From UBA8389 sp035719105 (lineage in GTDB: Bacteria; Bacteroidota; Bacteroidia; Bacteroidales; UBA1402), in assembly GCA_035719105.1 (NCBI GenBank), contig DASTGN010000004.1, positions 248,001-312,000 on the forward strand: 64,000 nucleotides of DNA, in the 5' to 3' direction. Made by a program: the position numbers and the translations under genes. Shown in pieces: positions 8,164-17,384 of the stretch (positions within the stretch are counted from its first letter, which is position 1; the number at the start of each line of letters is the position of its first letter). The notes beneath the pieces are model-generated. The model saw nothing but the letters and a program-made list of their open reading frames with translations, was not told the DNA's origin and did not search any database.

Positions 8164-9486
8164 ATGAATCAAAAAGTTTTTATCGAAACATACGGCTGCC
8201 AAATGAACGTAGCCGACAGCGAAGTGGTAGCATCCATCCTTGGAATGGATGGCTTCGAAGTTACTGAAACATTGGCCGAGGCAGACCTTGTGCTGATGAA
8301 TACCTGCTCCATCCGCGACAACGCCGAACAAAAAGTCGTTTCTCGTCTTCAGTATTTTCAGTCACTTAAAAAAAAGGGCAAGAAACCTGTAGTCGGTGTG
8401 CTCGGCTGTATGGCCGAACGAGTTAAGGATGAGCTCATTCGAGATCATCATGTGGATCTGGTAGTTGGCCCCGATGCCTATATGGATTTGCCAAATTTGA
8501 TCGGAGCCGTTCAGCAAGGCGAAAAAGCCATCAACATCGAACTATCCACTACTGAAACGTACAAAGACGTTATCCCTACTCGCTTAGGGATGGGTCGCAT
8601 TAGCGGCTTTATCTCCATCATGCGTGGATGCAACAATTTTTGCACTTATTGCATCGTTCCATACACCCGTGGTCGCGAACGTAGCCGGGAGGCTGAAACC
8701 ATCTTGAAAGAGCTTAATGACCTTTGGGAAAAAGGCTACAAGGAAGTCACATTGCTTGGACAAAATGTCAATTCCTACTCTTACGAAAAGGCTGACGGTA
8801 GCAAAATCAATTTTGCAGGATTGTTGGCACTCGTAGCCGATTCTCAACCAGAAATGCGCATCCGGTTCGCTACATCTCACCCCAAAGACATGACGGATGA
8901 TATTCTTGAAACCATCGCTGCTCATAAAAACATTTGCAACAGCATTCATTTGCCCGTTCAATCTGGAAGCTCACGAATTCTTAAACTGATGAACCGTAAA
9001 TACGACCGCAAATGGTATTTGGAACGTATTGCCGCTATACGCCGAATCATACCTGAATGCGGCATTTCTACCGACGTTTTCTGCGGCTTTCATTCTGAAA
9101 CACCAGAAGATCACGAAATGACCCTTTCGTTGATGCGCGAAGTCGGTTACGATTCAGCTTTCTTGTTTAAGTACTCCGAACGTCCTGGAACTTTTGCTTC
9201 AGAAAAACTTCCAGATACTGTTTCGGAAGAAGTCAAAATACAGCGACTCAACGAACTGATTGCCCTGCAAAATGAACTTTCCGCAGAAAGCAACCAACAT
9301 GATCTCGGCAAGACATTCGAAGTTTTGGTGGAAGGTTTTTCAAAACGATCCCGCGAAAAGCTTTTTGGAAGAACCGAACAAAACAAGGTCGTCGTTTTCC
9401 CGAAAGAAGACGCTCACATTGGTCAATTTCGCTCCGTAAAAGTGATCAGTTCGACTTCTGCAACGCTTTTGGGTGAATTGATTTAA
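8164..9486 (+). CDS. miaB: tRNA-2-methylthio-N6-dimethylallyladenosine synthase MiaB
   Basis: MiaB adds the 2-methylthio group to i6A37 of tRNAs reading UNN codons. The 440-residue protein shows the N-terminal UPF0004 cluster cysteines (C12 in YGCQMN, C48 in NTCSIRDNAEQ, C82 in GCMAER). The radical-SAM CxxxCxxC motif is at C156, C160 and C163 (CNNFCTYC). A C-terminal TRAM domain covers about residues 375-440. The RDNAEQK string and overall length favour MiaB over MtaB or RimO. The start at 8164 (MNQKVFIETYGC) matches the family; the frame is open further upstream only as overlap with the LytTR gene. Confidence 0.96.
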   Translation: MNQKVFIETYGCQMNVADSEVVASILGMDGFEVTETLAEADLVLMNTCSIRDNAEQKVVSRLQYFQSLKKKGKKPVVGVLGCMAERVKDELIRDHHVDLVVGPDAYMDLPNLIGAVQQGEKAINIELSTTETYKDVIPTRLGMGRISGFISIMRGCNNFCTYCIVPYTRGRERSREAETILKELNDLWEKGYKEVTLLGQNVNSYSYEKADGSKINFAGLLALVADSQPEMRIRFATSHPKDMTDDILETIAAHKNICNSIHLPVQSGSSRILKLMNRKYDRKWYLERIAAIRRIIPECGISTDVFCGFHSETPEDHEMTLSLMREVGYDSAFLFKYSERPGTFASEKLPDTVSEEVKIQRLNELIALQNELSAESNQHDLGKTFEVLVEGFSKRSREKLFGRTEQNKVVVFPKEDAHIGQFRSVKVISSTSATLLGELI

Positions 9487-9517
9487 AATAAAATAAATAA
9501 AACGCTCGTTTTCATCG

Positions 9518-9525
9518 TATATTTG
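9518..9525 (+). promoter_or_regulatory. Candidate -7 element for ftsX
   Basis: TATATTTG matches TAnnTTTG, 45 bp before the ftsX ATG. No good -33 element is visible. Confidence 0.35.
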
Positions 9526-9570
9526 TGATATTTTTCGCACTTTTGCGCCAATTTTGGGGATATTGCGCTC

Positions 9571-10449
9571 ATGAACAAACAAAAGACAATTAACGCAACA
9601 AGGGTTTTCAATGCAAGGTTCAATTCAATTGTCAGCATCAGCTTAGTGCTTTTGCTGACCGGAATTATGATCGTTCTGGGGCTTGTTGCCAACCGGCTTT
9701 CAAAACACGTGAAGGAAAACATCACTCTATCTGTCATCGTCGATGACGAGATGCGCCTTCCAGACGTCAAGATGTTTCAACAACGATTGGAAGCATCGCC
9801 ATGGGTAAAATCCGTGGAATATGTAAATAAAGAATCTGCTTTGAAGGATCTAACAGAAAATCTTGGTGAAAATCCAGAAGATTTTTTAGGTTACAACCCC
9901 CTACTGGCATCTTTTGATATTTTTCTGAACGCCGATTACGCCAATACAGACAGCATCAATGTCATTGAAAAATCTCTGAAACTCAACAAAGGGGTCGAAG
10001 ATGTCATTTACCGGAAAGATCTGGTACATTTGGTCAATGAAAACGTCCGACGCATCAGTGTCATCCTGTTGGTGTTGGCATTTTTCCTCACCATCATCTC
10101 ATTTTCATTGATACGCAACACCGTGCGTCTCATGATTTACTCCAAGCGTTTTCTCATCCGAACCATGCAATTGGTTGGGGCTAGTAATAATTTTATTCGA
10201 AAGCCCTTTTTAATAGAGAACCTTTGGACGGGAATCATCTCCGCAGTGGTGGCAACAATCATCCTGACAGGTCTGATGACCTATGTGGAACAACGTCTGA
10301 GCGGAAGTTTGCAATTGCTTGACTTTGGCACTATGGTTGTAGTTTTCTTTTCCTTACTGATTTTTGGACTCCTCATCATCATCAGTGCAACTTGGCTGGC
10401 TGTAACCCGCTATTTGAAAATGAATGTCAGCGATCTTTATTACGTTTAG
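9571..10449 (+). CDS. ftsX: Cell division protein FtsX
   Basis: FtsX is the membrane subunit of the FtsEX complex, which controls peptidoglycan hydrolases at the septum. The 292-residue protein has one N-terminal membrane segment and a periplasmic domain (about residues 50-160). Three C-terminal segments follow, with the FtsX-type stretch RTMQLVGASNNFIRKPFLIENLW. The partner gene ftsE is not in the window, a common split in Bacteroidota. ftsX heads a probable operon with the DUF3098 gene, truB, queA and folK. Confidence 0.93.
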   Translation: MNKQKTINATRVFNARFNSIVSISLVLLLTGIMIVLGLVANRLSKHVKENITLSVIVDDEMRLPDVKMFQQRLEASPWVKSVEYVNKESALKDLTENLGENPEDFLGYNPLLASFDIFLNADYANTDSINVIEKSLKLNKGVEDVIYRKDLVHLVNENVRRISVILLVLAFFLTIISFSLIRNTVRLMIYSKRFLIRTMQLVGASNNFIRKPFLIENLWTGIISAVVATIILTGLMTYVEQRLSGSLQLLDFGTMVVVFFSLLIFGLLIIISATWLAVTRYLKMNVSDLYYV

Positions 10450-10472
10450 AAACCACTTATTTTTGATAAAAA

Positions 10473-10697
10473 ATGAACAAAAATTTCGCTCTTGGAAAAC
10501 AAAACCTGATTTTGATCGGCATTGGCGTTGCCTTTGTGGTCTTAGGTTTTCTGCTGATGACGGGTGCGCCTTCTGGTCAAACACAGTACAATCCGGATAT
10601 TTTTAGTTTCAGAAGAATCGTATTAGCACCCGGTGTGGCGTTGTTTGGGTTCATTTTTGTCATTTTTGGCATTGTCAAAAAGAGCAAAGACGCATAA
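10473..10697 (+). CDS. DUF3098 small membrane protein
   Basis: This 74-residue protein has two membrane segments (GIGVAFVVLGFLLMTG and APGVALFGFIFVIFGI) joined by a short loop with the family motif FSFRRIVLAP. DUF3098 proteins are specific to Bacteroidota and usually follow ftsX, which suggests a link to division or the envelope. The function is unknown. It lies 23 bp after ftsX and 9 bp before truB, so uppP is absent from its usual position here. Confidence 0.88.
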   Translation: MNKNFALGKQNLILIGIGVAFVVLGFLLMTGAPSGQTQYNPDIFSFRRIVLAPGVALFGFIFVIFGIVKKSKDA

Positions 10698-10706
10698 TAC
10701 GACAGA

Positions 10707-11393
10707 ATGGATTTTATTGAAGGAGAAATTCTGTATTTCGACAAACCCCTGACTTGGACTTCCTTCAAGCTTGTAGCAAAAGTGCGCAACACTATTTGTC
10801 GCCATCTCAACATCAAGAAACTGAAGGTCGGACATGCAGGAACACTGGATCCCTTGGCTACTGGCGTGATGATCATATGCACAGGCAAAGCGACCAAACG
10901 CATCGAAGAGTTCCAGTACCAAAGCAAGGAATACATCGCCACCCTTGAACTGGGTGCGACGACACCCTCCTTCGACTTGGAAAAAGAAATTGACAATCGG
11001 TTCGATTTCAGCCACGTAACCGAAAAAATGGTTGAAGAAACCATCGCAAGGTTTGTCGGTCGCATCGAACAAATTCCGCCATCCTTCTCCGCATGCAAGG
11101 TAGACGGGAAACGAGCTTACGAAATGGCCAGAAAAGGTCAGGAGGTTCTTTTGAAACCTAAGGTTCTGGTTATTGACGAAATCGAGTTGCTGGAATGTTC
11201 GCTTCCGAAGGTAAAAATTCGGGTAGTCTGCAGCAAAGGCACATACATCCGGGCCTTGGCTCGCGATTTAGGAGAAGCGATGAATTGTGGTGCCCACTTG
11301 ACTGCTTTATGTCGCACACGCATCGGTGAGTTTCGCCTGGAAAATTGTTTAAACATAGACGATTTTACAAAAGAGATGCTGGATCAACAATAA
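10707..11393 (+). CDS. truB: tRNA pseudouridine(55) synthase TruB
   Basis: TruB makes pseudouridine 55 in the T-arm of most tRNAs. The 228-residue protein contains the catalytic aspartate D48 in GHAGTLDPLATGV. It also has the family strings YIATLELGATTPSFD, QIPPSFSACKVDGKRAYE and GTYIRALARDLG. It is short at the C-terminus, lacking a PUA domain, as in other Bacteroidota. It sits in the ftsX-DUF3098-truB-queA-folK run, 20 bp before queA. Confidence 0.96.
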   Translation: MDFIEGEILYFDKPLTWTSFKLVAKVRNTICRHLNIKKLKVGHAGTLDPLATGVMIICTGKATKRIEEFQYQSKEYIATLELGATTPSFDLEKEIDNRFDFSHVTEKMVEETIARFVGRIEQIPPSFSACKVDGKRAYEMARKGQEVLLKPKVLVIDEIELLECSLPKVKIRVVCSKGTYIRALARDLGEAMNCGAHLTALCRTRIGEFRLENCLNIDDFTKEMLDQQ

Positions 11394-11413
11394 TTTTTTA
11401 GACGCTATAAAAA

Positions 11414-12463
11414 ATGAAGCTTTCCAAATTTAAATTTAAACTCCCGGAAGAACTGATCGCTCAGTATCCGTCCTATAACCGGGATGAATCGCGCCTGATG
11501 GTCGTTAACCGCGCAACAAAGACCATTGAACACAAGCTGTTCAAGGAATTGCCCAGTTATTTCGACAACCACGATGTATTTATCTTTAACGATACACGTG
11601 TTTTTCCGGCTCGATTGTACGGTAACAAGGAAAAGACTGGTGCACAAATCGAAGTTTTTCTGCTTCGCGAACTGAATCAGGATTTACGCCTCTGGGACGT
11701 TTTGGTCGATCCGGCTCGTAAAATTCGTATCGGTAATAAATTGTATTTTGGCGAAGACGATTCATTGGTGGCCGAGGTCATCGATAATACGACCTCTCGG
11801 GGACGCACCCTTCGCTTTCTGTACGACGGCACGCACGAAGAGTTTAAACAGGCACTGTTCGCATTAGGTGAAACCCCACTGCCCCGCAGCATCAAGCGCC
11901 CGGTAGAAGCCGAAGACGAATCGCGCTTCCAAACCATTTTTGCACGCAACGAAGGTGCTGTAGTCGCACCAAGTGCAGGCTTACACTTCAGTCGTGAATT
12001 ATTGAAACGTTTAGAAATCAAAGGTATAGAATTTGCTTATGTGACTCTCCACGCAGGCTTAGGTAACTTCCGCGAAATCGATGTGGAAGATTTGACCAAA
12101 CATAAGATGGATTCCGAACAAATGTTCATTTCCGAAGAAGCGGTTCGAACTGTTAACAAAGCACGGGACGAAGGAAGAAGGATTTGCGCCATTGGAACTA
12201 CCGTTATGCGCGCCTGCGAAAGCTCTGTTGGAGCGATGGGACACCTCAAAAGTTTCGACGGTTGGACCAACAAATTCATATTCCCACCCTACGAATTCAG
12301 TGTAGCCAACTCCATGGTTTCCAATTTCCATACCCCACTTTCCACCTTGTTGATGATGGTTGCCTCGTTTGGCGGTTACGAACTTATTATGGAAGCCTAC
12401 GAAATAGCCATTCAAGAAAAATATCGCTTCGGGGTTTATGGGGATGCCATGCTGATTATTTAA
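11414..12463 (+). CDS. queA: S-adenosylmethionine:tRNA ribosyltransferase-isomerase QueA
   Basis: QueA transfers and isomerises the ribose of SAM onto preQ1 in tRNA, giving epoxyqueuosine at the wobble position. The 349-residue length is normal. Signatures seen are FKLPEELIAQYP near the N-terminus, FNDTRVFPARL, GAVVAPSAGLHFS, VTLHAGLGNFREI and the late NFHTPLSTLLMMVASF. It lies between truB and folK, with the folK ATG 2 bp past its stop, so the two are probably co-translated. Confidence 0.96.
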   Translation: MKLSKFKFKLPEELIAQYPSYNRDESRLMVVNRATKTIEHKLFKELPSYFDNHDVFIFNDTRVFPARLYGNKEKTGAQIEVFLLRELNQDLRLWDVLVDPARKIRIGNKLYFGEDDSLVAEVIDNTTSRGRTLRFLYDGTHEEFKQALFALGETPLPRSIKRPVEAEDESRFQTIFARNEGAVVAPSAGLHFSRELLKRLEIKGIEFAYVTLHAGLGNFREIDVEDLTKHKMDSEQMFISEEAVRTVNKARDEGRRICAIGTTVMRACESSVGAMGHLKSFDGWTNKFIFPPYEFSVANSMVSNFHTPLSTLLMMVASFGGYELIMEAYEIAIQEKYRFGVYGDAMLII

Positions 12464-12465
12464 GA

Positions 12466-12936
12466 ATGGCAAGAATTTACCTTGGATTGGGTTCCAACTT
12501 GGGAGACAAGGAGGCTAACCTTAAGCAGGCAATAAAGTATATTGAAAAACAGATAGGGCCCATTGTAGCCCTTTCTGTTTTTTTTGTATCAGAACCTTGG
12601 GGCTTTGAATCCAAGAACCATTTTTTAAACGCTTGTGTGGCCGCTGAGACAATGATCAACCCCAAAAGGTGTCTCTCTGCCATCAAAGCTATAGAAGCAT
12701 CACTGGGGCGCCCCAAAAAGACTTCTGGGCCCTATATGGATAGGGTCATCGACTTGGATATTCTTTTTTACGACGATTTAGTATTGGAAGGGCCTGAATT
12801 GGTCATCCCGCATCCACTGTTACACCAGCGGAGATTTGTTTTGAAGCCTTTGATGGAAATCGCACCCAATTTGGTACACCCCGTTTTAGGTAAAACGATC
12901 AGCGAACTTTTATTCGACCTCAACGAACAATCATAA
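12466..12936 (+). CDS. folK: 2-amino-4-hydroxy-6-hydroxymethyldihydropteridine pyrophosphokinase FolK
   Basis: FolK transfers pyrophosphate from ATP to 6-hydroxymethyl-dihydropterin in folate synthesis. The 156-residue protein begins IYLGLGSNLGDKEANL, contains SEPWGFESKNHFLNA, and has the signature DRVIDLDILFYDDL followed by IPHPLLHQRRFVLKPL. The start at 12466 is set by the conserved N-terminus; the frame is open upstream only within queA. Its last 17 bases overlap the 3' end of the convergent porZ gene. Confidence 0.95.
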   Translation: MARIYLGLGSNLGDKEANLKQAIKYIEKQIGPIVALSVFFVSEPWGFESKNHFLNACVAAETMINPKRCLSAIKAIEASLGRPKKTSGPYMDRVIDLDILFYDDLVLEGPELVIPHPLLHQRRFVLKPLMEIAPNLVHPVLGKTISELLFDLNEQS

Positions 12937-15253
12937 ATTTGCAGGCTTCCGATTCGGTTCCGTCTTCGGAAGCACAAAAAACCAAGTATACCCCACTGGA
13001 GGCTTTCTTGCCATTTTTCAAAAAACCATTCCAAGAAAACTGACCACCCAGTGAATTTCCGCTGATTACCGCATTTCCTTTCAAATCAGTAATTCGGACC
13101 TGAGTTTTTTCCATGAGCCCGGTCACTGTAATTTGTCCGTTGTATTCAGGTTTTACAGGATTGGGGAATACATGAATGTTTTGAAAATCCATCTTGCCTT
13201 CCGTAGCATCACTGCGGTAAGAAACAAGACCCGCATCCGTACCAATAAACACTTCGCCCGTTTCAGGATTGATGGCAACAGACCAAATATAATCCGAAGG
13301 CAAGGGACTGTTTTGCATGGTAAAATGATGTACCGCTTTTAAACCATCCGATGAAAGTAGGTAAACTCCGTTTCCGTTCGTTCCAATCCACTTACGGTTT
13401 GCCCCATCAACCGTTATGCAGTTTATCAATATATCATTTAACAGGTAATCGGCATTGTCAGTACCATCGTTTCTGGGAATTTTGATTCGGGTAAATGTAT
13501 AATCTCTATCGGAAAAAATTCGGGATATGCCAGTCGCTAAAATGGGTCCAACGCTGGTTCCAATCCAAATGGTTCCATTTTTATCCTCTGTCAAACAATT
13601 GATATTATAGGGGGTTAAAAGGTTTCCATCTTGATCCGTAAAGTTTTCAAACCCAATGGAAGAAACCCTTGTTGGATCGATTGGCATTTCATTCTTATCA
13701 AGTATAAAAATCTCAGGTCGCACCCGTACAGAATTCATCCAGACCTGTCCATTCGAAGCAAACAAAATGGAGTTCCACGTTGGAGCTGTCATCATTTTAG
13801 AAAAAAATGGTTGAAGCCAAGTGCCATCCGGTTTCAGTATGCATAGGGAGGAATCTGGCATCGTACTTTTTGAAGGATCGATATAATATTTTGAATTGAG
13901 CACCCAAAGATTACCTTGCTTATCGAAAGTCGCTCCATCCACACGACAAAATCTGCCAGGAATGGTGTTTTTTAAAGGACTGTTTTCTTGACCATGATGC
14001 TTGTAAAACTTATTATTCCTGAATTCCATCATGCCATCCCCCCACGAAGTAATGAAATAATGGTCTTTACGCGTAGGATCGATGGCCATGTTTAAAAAGT
14101 CCAAAGGGCGATAACCCATGGAGTCAATCATTGCCTGTTTGTCACTGAGACCACGCCATTGATCGTCCTCAAAAATCATCACATCTCCATCATAGAAGTA
14201 ACGATTTCCCCATCTGGCTCCAGCTGTTGAATAATAGACACCATCCTTGAAAAAGGCATTCCAGGCAGTATTCTGAACAGGTCCGTCAGGAAAAACAGGG
14301 TCTTTTTCAAAAACATAGGAACCATTTTGATACTTTAAGATAGAAAGCCCGGAAGACCCTGAAGCCACATACAATTGATGATTCTCGGAATCCCACGCAA
14401 TCGAACGATTTATCACCGATTCAACTGAAATACGATTCAAACCTTTGTCATACATATAGGTTGTCGTCCCGGAACAAGCAAATAAAGCACTGTCCTGCAC
14501 AGAAATTTCGGATATGTTTGCATCCGATACAAACGCTAACCAGTTACCTGGACGCCCTTTGTACAAAATACCGTTTTGAGCCAATGCAAAAAATTGATTT
14601 CCGAACCGCACGATTTTTTTCGCTTTCGTTCCAGCCACAAATTCTTCTTTTTTCCAAAAAGATACATCCTGCAAATTTTCTAACCTGCTTCCGCTGTATA
14701 GACCCGCTGAGGTCGCCACCATCAAGGAGTCTCCCCAAATGCCAGCATCGGTACAAGGGGTGTAAGTGGCGTTAAAGCCAAGATAATAATTCTCTGCGAA
14801 CTCCCTTTTTGCAACATCCAAAACAATTAAACCTACACCTGTAAAAAGGAAAGCCTCCTTTCCAACGACGCGCATGCCATAAATTGTTTTATCACCGGTA
14901 ATGGATTTGTTTTTAAAATCCGGCAGATTAATCAATCCTTTTTCAGTCAAAAAGTCGATGTTTCCATCAGAATAAACCACCACTAACGTTTTTTGATCGG
15001 AGCTCCAACCAATGAATTTGACCGTATGGCCATTCAAGCCATCCAGAGTGGTGTATGTTTGAATATTTTCATTCGAAATTTGGTAGGAAAATATCTTTCC
15101 GCTGGCTTCAACGTATACTTTATCATCAGCAAGCGCTACTTGGTTGGCGGTTTTGTAAGAGAAGTGGGTGCGCCACGATCCAATGGAATTACCGGCGAAA
15201 GCCGATGCCGACAACAACAACGCTGCTGACCAAACTTTCAGGATCCGGTTCAT
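12920..15253 (-). CDS. porZ: Type IX secretion protein PorZ (beta-propeller, sorting domain)
   Basis: This 777-residue exported protein matches PorZ, the surface component of the type IX secretion attachment complex. In Porphyromonas gingivalis PorZ binds anionic LPS and presents it to the sortase PorU. A signal peptide covers about residues 1-20. Two beta-propellers follow; the first has the PorZ-like strings SWRTHFSYKTANQVA, DGNIDFLTEKGLINL and LFTGVGLIVLDVAKREF. The second has two-component-regulator-propeller repeats (GTIWIGTSVGPI, NRKWIGTNGNGVYLL). The last 85 or so residues are a type A sorting domain (VFPNPVKPEYNG...SGVYLV). It is the last gene of a nadA-rdgB-porZ run, overlapping rdgB by 4 bp. 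Confidence 0.85.
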   Translation of the reverse strand: MNRILKVWSAALLLSASAFAGNSIGSWRTHFSYKTANQVALADDKVYVEASGKIFSYQISNENIQTYTTLDGLNGHTVKFIGWSSDQKTLVVVYSDGNIDFLTEKGLINLPDFKNKSITGDKTIYGMRVVGKEAFLFTGVGLIVLDVAKREFAENYYLGFNATYTPCTDAGIWGDSLMVATSAGLYSGSRLENLQDVSFWKKEEFVAGTKAKKIVRFGNQFFALAQNGILYKGRPGNWLAFVSDANISEISVQDSALFACSGTTTYMYDKGLNRISVESVINRSIAWDSENHQLYVASGSSGLSILKYQNGSYVFEKDPVFPDGPVQNTAWNAFFKDGVYYSTAGARWGNRYFYDGDVMIFEDDQWRGLSDKQAMIDSMGYRPLDFLNMAIDPTRKDHYFITSWGDGMMEFRNNKFYKHHGQENSPLKNTIPGRFCRVDGATFDKQGNLWVLNSKYYIDPSKSTMPDSSLCILKPDGTWLQPFFSKMMTAPTWNSILFASNGQVWMNSVRVRPEIFILDKNEMPIDPTRVSSIGFENFTDQDGNLLTPYNINCLTEDKNGTIWIGTSVGPILATGISRIFSDRDYTFTRIKIPRNDGTDNADYLLNDILINCITVDGANRKWIGTNGNGVYLLSSDGLKAVHHFTMQNSPLPSDYIWSVAINPETGEVFIGTDAGLVSYRSDATEGKMDFQNIHVFPNPVKPEYNGQITVTGLMEKTQVRITDLKGNAVISGNSLGGQFSWNGFLKNGKKASSGVYLVFCASEDGTESEACKFMIVR

Positions 15254-15825
15254 CGGTTCATAAATTCGGCAAAAGCCTTGAACGCCAATGCACGGTGACT
15301 AATCGAATTTTTCTGTTCAGAAGTCATTTCGGCAAAACTTTCATTAAAATGATCGGGAACGAAAACGGGATCATAACCAAATCCGTCCTGACCTCTTTTT
15401 TCAGTTAGAATTCGTCCATAAATTACCCCTTCGAACAGATTAACCCGACCATTCAAAATCAATGCTGCCACGGTTTTGAAACGAGCTTTTCGGTTTTGAA
15501 CACCATCCAATTCTTTCAATAACTTTTGAATATTGTTTTCGGCTATGCATTCCTCACCAGCATACCGAGCAGAATAAACCCCAGGGGCTCCGTTCAGGGC
15601 TTCCACTTCTAAACCTGTATCGTCGGCAATGCAATCTATACCATAATGTTCCCAAACATAGTTGGCTTTTTGCAAGGCATTACCTTCGATGGTATCCGAA
15701 GTTTCTGGTATTTCATCGTAGCAACCGATTTCCTTCAAACCAATCAGTTTGAACTTGGAATCCAGTATGGCGGAAACTTCGCCCATCTTGTGAGCATTGT
15801 TGGTGGCGAAAACAATTTTATGCAT
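15250..15825 (-). CDS. rdgB: Non-canonical purine NTP pyrophosphatase (RdgB/HAM1)
   Basis: This enzyme hydrolyses dITP, ITP and XTP to monophosphates, keeping deaminated purines out of nucleic acids. The 191-residue length is typical. The N-terminal FATNNAHKMGEV, the acidic IADDTGLEVEALNGAPGVYSAR and the C-terminal GFGYDPVFVPD and SHRALAFKAF motifs are all present. It lies 13 bp downstream of nadA and overlaps porZ by 4 bp. Confidence 0.96.
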   Translation of the reverse strand: MHKIVFATNNAHKMGEVSAILDSKFKLIGLKEIGCYDEIPETSDTIEGNALQKANYVWEHYGIDCIADDTGLEVEALNGAPGVYSARYAGEECIAENNIQKLLKELDGVQNRKARFKTVAALILNGRVNLFEGVIYGRILTEKRGQDGFGYDPVFVPDHFNESFAEMTSEQKNSISHRALAFKAFAEFMNR

Positions 15826-15838
15826 GAGTACTAAACGA

Positions 15839-16783
15839 CTAAAGCCCCAATTTATTTGAAAGTTCCAGCATTTTTCGAATGGGCATTTCTGCTTTTTTCC
15901 TTATTTCTTCTGGAATTTCAATTGCTGGAGTTTCGTTCAGCAAGCAAAGATAGAGTTTTTCCAAAGTGTTCAGTTTCATGAACGAACATTCATTGCATGC
16001 ACAAGTACTATCGTTTGGAGGCGCTGGAATGAATTTTTTGTCGGGGCAAGTTCGAATCATTTCGTGTAAAATTCCCGATTCGGTTGCCACAATAAACTCA
16101 TTGCTATCAGAAACTTGAACATGTTTTAACAAGGCTGCTGTTGATCCGATAAAATCGGCCATCGTTAGCAACACCTGCTTACATTCCGGATGTGCCAATA
16201 TTTTTGCATTTGGAAAATCCTTTTTAAGCTGCACTAGTTTTTCTATCGAAAACTGTTCGTGAACATGGCAAGCACCATCCCAAAGCAACATGTTTCGACC
16301 GGTCAAGCTGTTGATGTAGTTTCCAAGATTCCTGTCAGGTCCAAAGATGAGTTTTTCATCCTTTGGAAAACTCTGAACAATTGCCACTGCGTTGGTAGAC
16401 GTGACCACAACATCGGTATAAGCCTTAACTGCTGCTGAAGTATTAACATAGGTAATAACCTTGTGATCAGGGTGTTGATTTACAAATTCAGCAAATTGAT
16501 CGGCTGGACAACTGTCTGCCAACGAACAACCTGCTTCCGCATCAGGAATCAGTACTTTTTTATTCGGAGATAAAATTTTTGCAGTTTCTCCCATAAAATG
16601 GACACCACAAATAACTAAAATTTCCGCCTGGCTTTTGGCAGCTTGCTGAGCCAAAGCCAAACTATCTCCTATAAAATCTGCAATATCCTGAAGTTCGTCG
16701 ATTTGGTAATAATGGGCCATGATAACCGCATTCTTTTCCTTTTTCAGACGGTTTATTTCAGAAATGAGAAGCTTCTTTTCCAT
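15839..16783 (-). CDS. nadA: Quinolinate synthase NadA
   Basis: NadA condenses iminoaspartate with dihydroxyacetone phosphate to quinolinate for NAD synthesis, using a [4Fe-4S] cluster. The 314-residue protein has the expected cysteines in CGVHFMGETAK, AGCSLADSCPA, HPECKQVLL and the late CACNECSFMKLNTLEKL. Triplicated folds give MAHYYQIDELQDIADFIGDS near the start. The usual partners nadB and nadC are not in the window. A dyad at 16805-16829 overlaps its likely -7 element. Confidence 0.95.
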   Translation of the reverse strand: MEKKLLISEINRLKKEKNAVIMAHYYQIDELQDIADFIGDSLALAQQAAKSQAEILVICGVHFMGETAKILSPNKKVLIPDAEAGCSLADSCPADQFAEFVNQHPDHKVITYVNTSAAVKAYTDVVVTSTNAVAIVQSFPKDEKLIFGPDRNLGNYINSLTGRNMLLWDGACHVHEQFSIEKLVQLKKDFPNAKILAHPECKQVLLTMADFIGSTAALLKHVQVSDSNEFIVATESGILHEMIRTCPDKKFIPAPPNDSTCACNECSFMKLNTLEKLYLCLLNETPAIEIPEEIRKKAEMPIRKMLELSNKLGL

Positions 16784-16802
16784 ATATAGATACTTGAAAA
16801 CG

Positions 16803-16829
16803 CAAAATTAGGCATTTTATTCCTAATTT
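16803..16829 (-). promoter_or_regulatory. nadA promoter region with overlapping dyad
   Basis: On the minus strand TAATTTTG (16803-16810) fits the -7 consensus, 19 bp before the nadA start. The inverted repeat AAATTAGG (16805-16812) / CCTAATTT (16822-16829), with a 9-nt spacer, overlaps it. It could be an operator in the nadA/SpoU divergent region; that role is inference. Confidence 0.35.
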
Positions 16830-16850
16830 AGTTGCTTAAAACACAATTGA

Positions 16851-17384
16851 ATGAAAAAACTCAGTATTCTGGAAATGAATCGTTTAACTAAGGATGAATT
16901 CAAAAATTCCACTAAAATTCCGCTAACGGTCGTTCTTGATAATATTCGAAGTCTGCACAACATCGGTTCTGTTTTTCGGACAGCAGATGCCTTTTTAATT
17001 GAGAAAATAATACTTTGTGGGGTTTCATGTCCTCCACCCCATCCGGAACTTCATAAAACTGCACTTGGTGCAGAAGACACGGTTGATTGGGTATATATGG
17101 AAAGTACTTTGAATGCCGTTCAGGAGCTCAAAAATCAATCTTATTATGTTTTTGCTGTGGAGCAGGCACATGGAAGTGTTTTGTTGAATAATCTGTCTCT
17201 AAATACTTCTAAAAAATATGCCATTGTTTTAGGCAATGAAGTCAAAGGAGTACAACAATCCGTTGTAGATAGTTGTGATGCATGTCTTGAAATTCCACAA
17301 CATGGTACCAAGCATTCTCTAAATGTATCTGTCGCTTCAGGAATTGTACTTTGGACTTTTTTTGAAAAGCTTGGAAAATTTTAA
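16851..17384 (+). CDS. TrmH/SpoU family RNA 2'-O-methyltransferase
   Basis: This 177-residue SPOUT-fold methyltransferase has the three family motifs: NIGSVFRTADAF, VLGNEVKGVQQ and the knot segment HSLNVSVASGIVLW. It lacks the N-terminal L30e-like domain of RlmB-type enzymes, being a stand-alone catalytic domain. The substrate (tRNA or rRNA 2'-hydroxyl) cannot be decided from sequence. It is divergent from nadA and flanks the proposed replication origin. Confidence 0.88.
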   Translation: MKKLSILEMNRLTKDEFKNSTKIPLTVVLDNIRSLHNIGSVFRTADAFLIEKIILCGVSCPPPHPELHKTALGAEDTVDWVYMESTLNAVQELKNQSYYVFAVEQAHGSVLLNNLSLNTSKKYAIVLGNEVKGVQQSVVDSCDACLEIPQHGTKHSLNVSVASGIVLWTFFEKLGKF

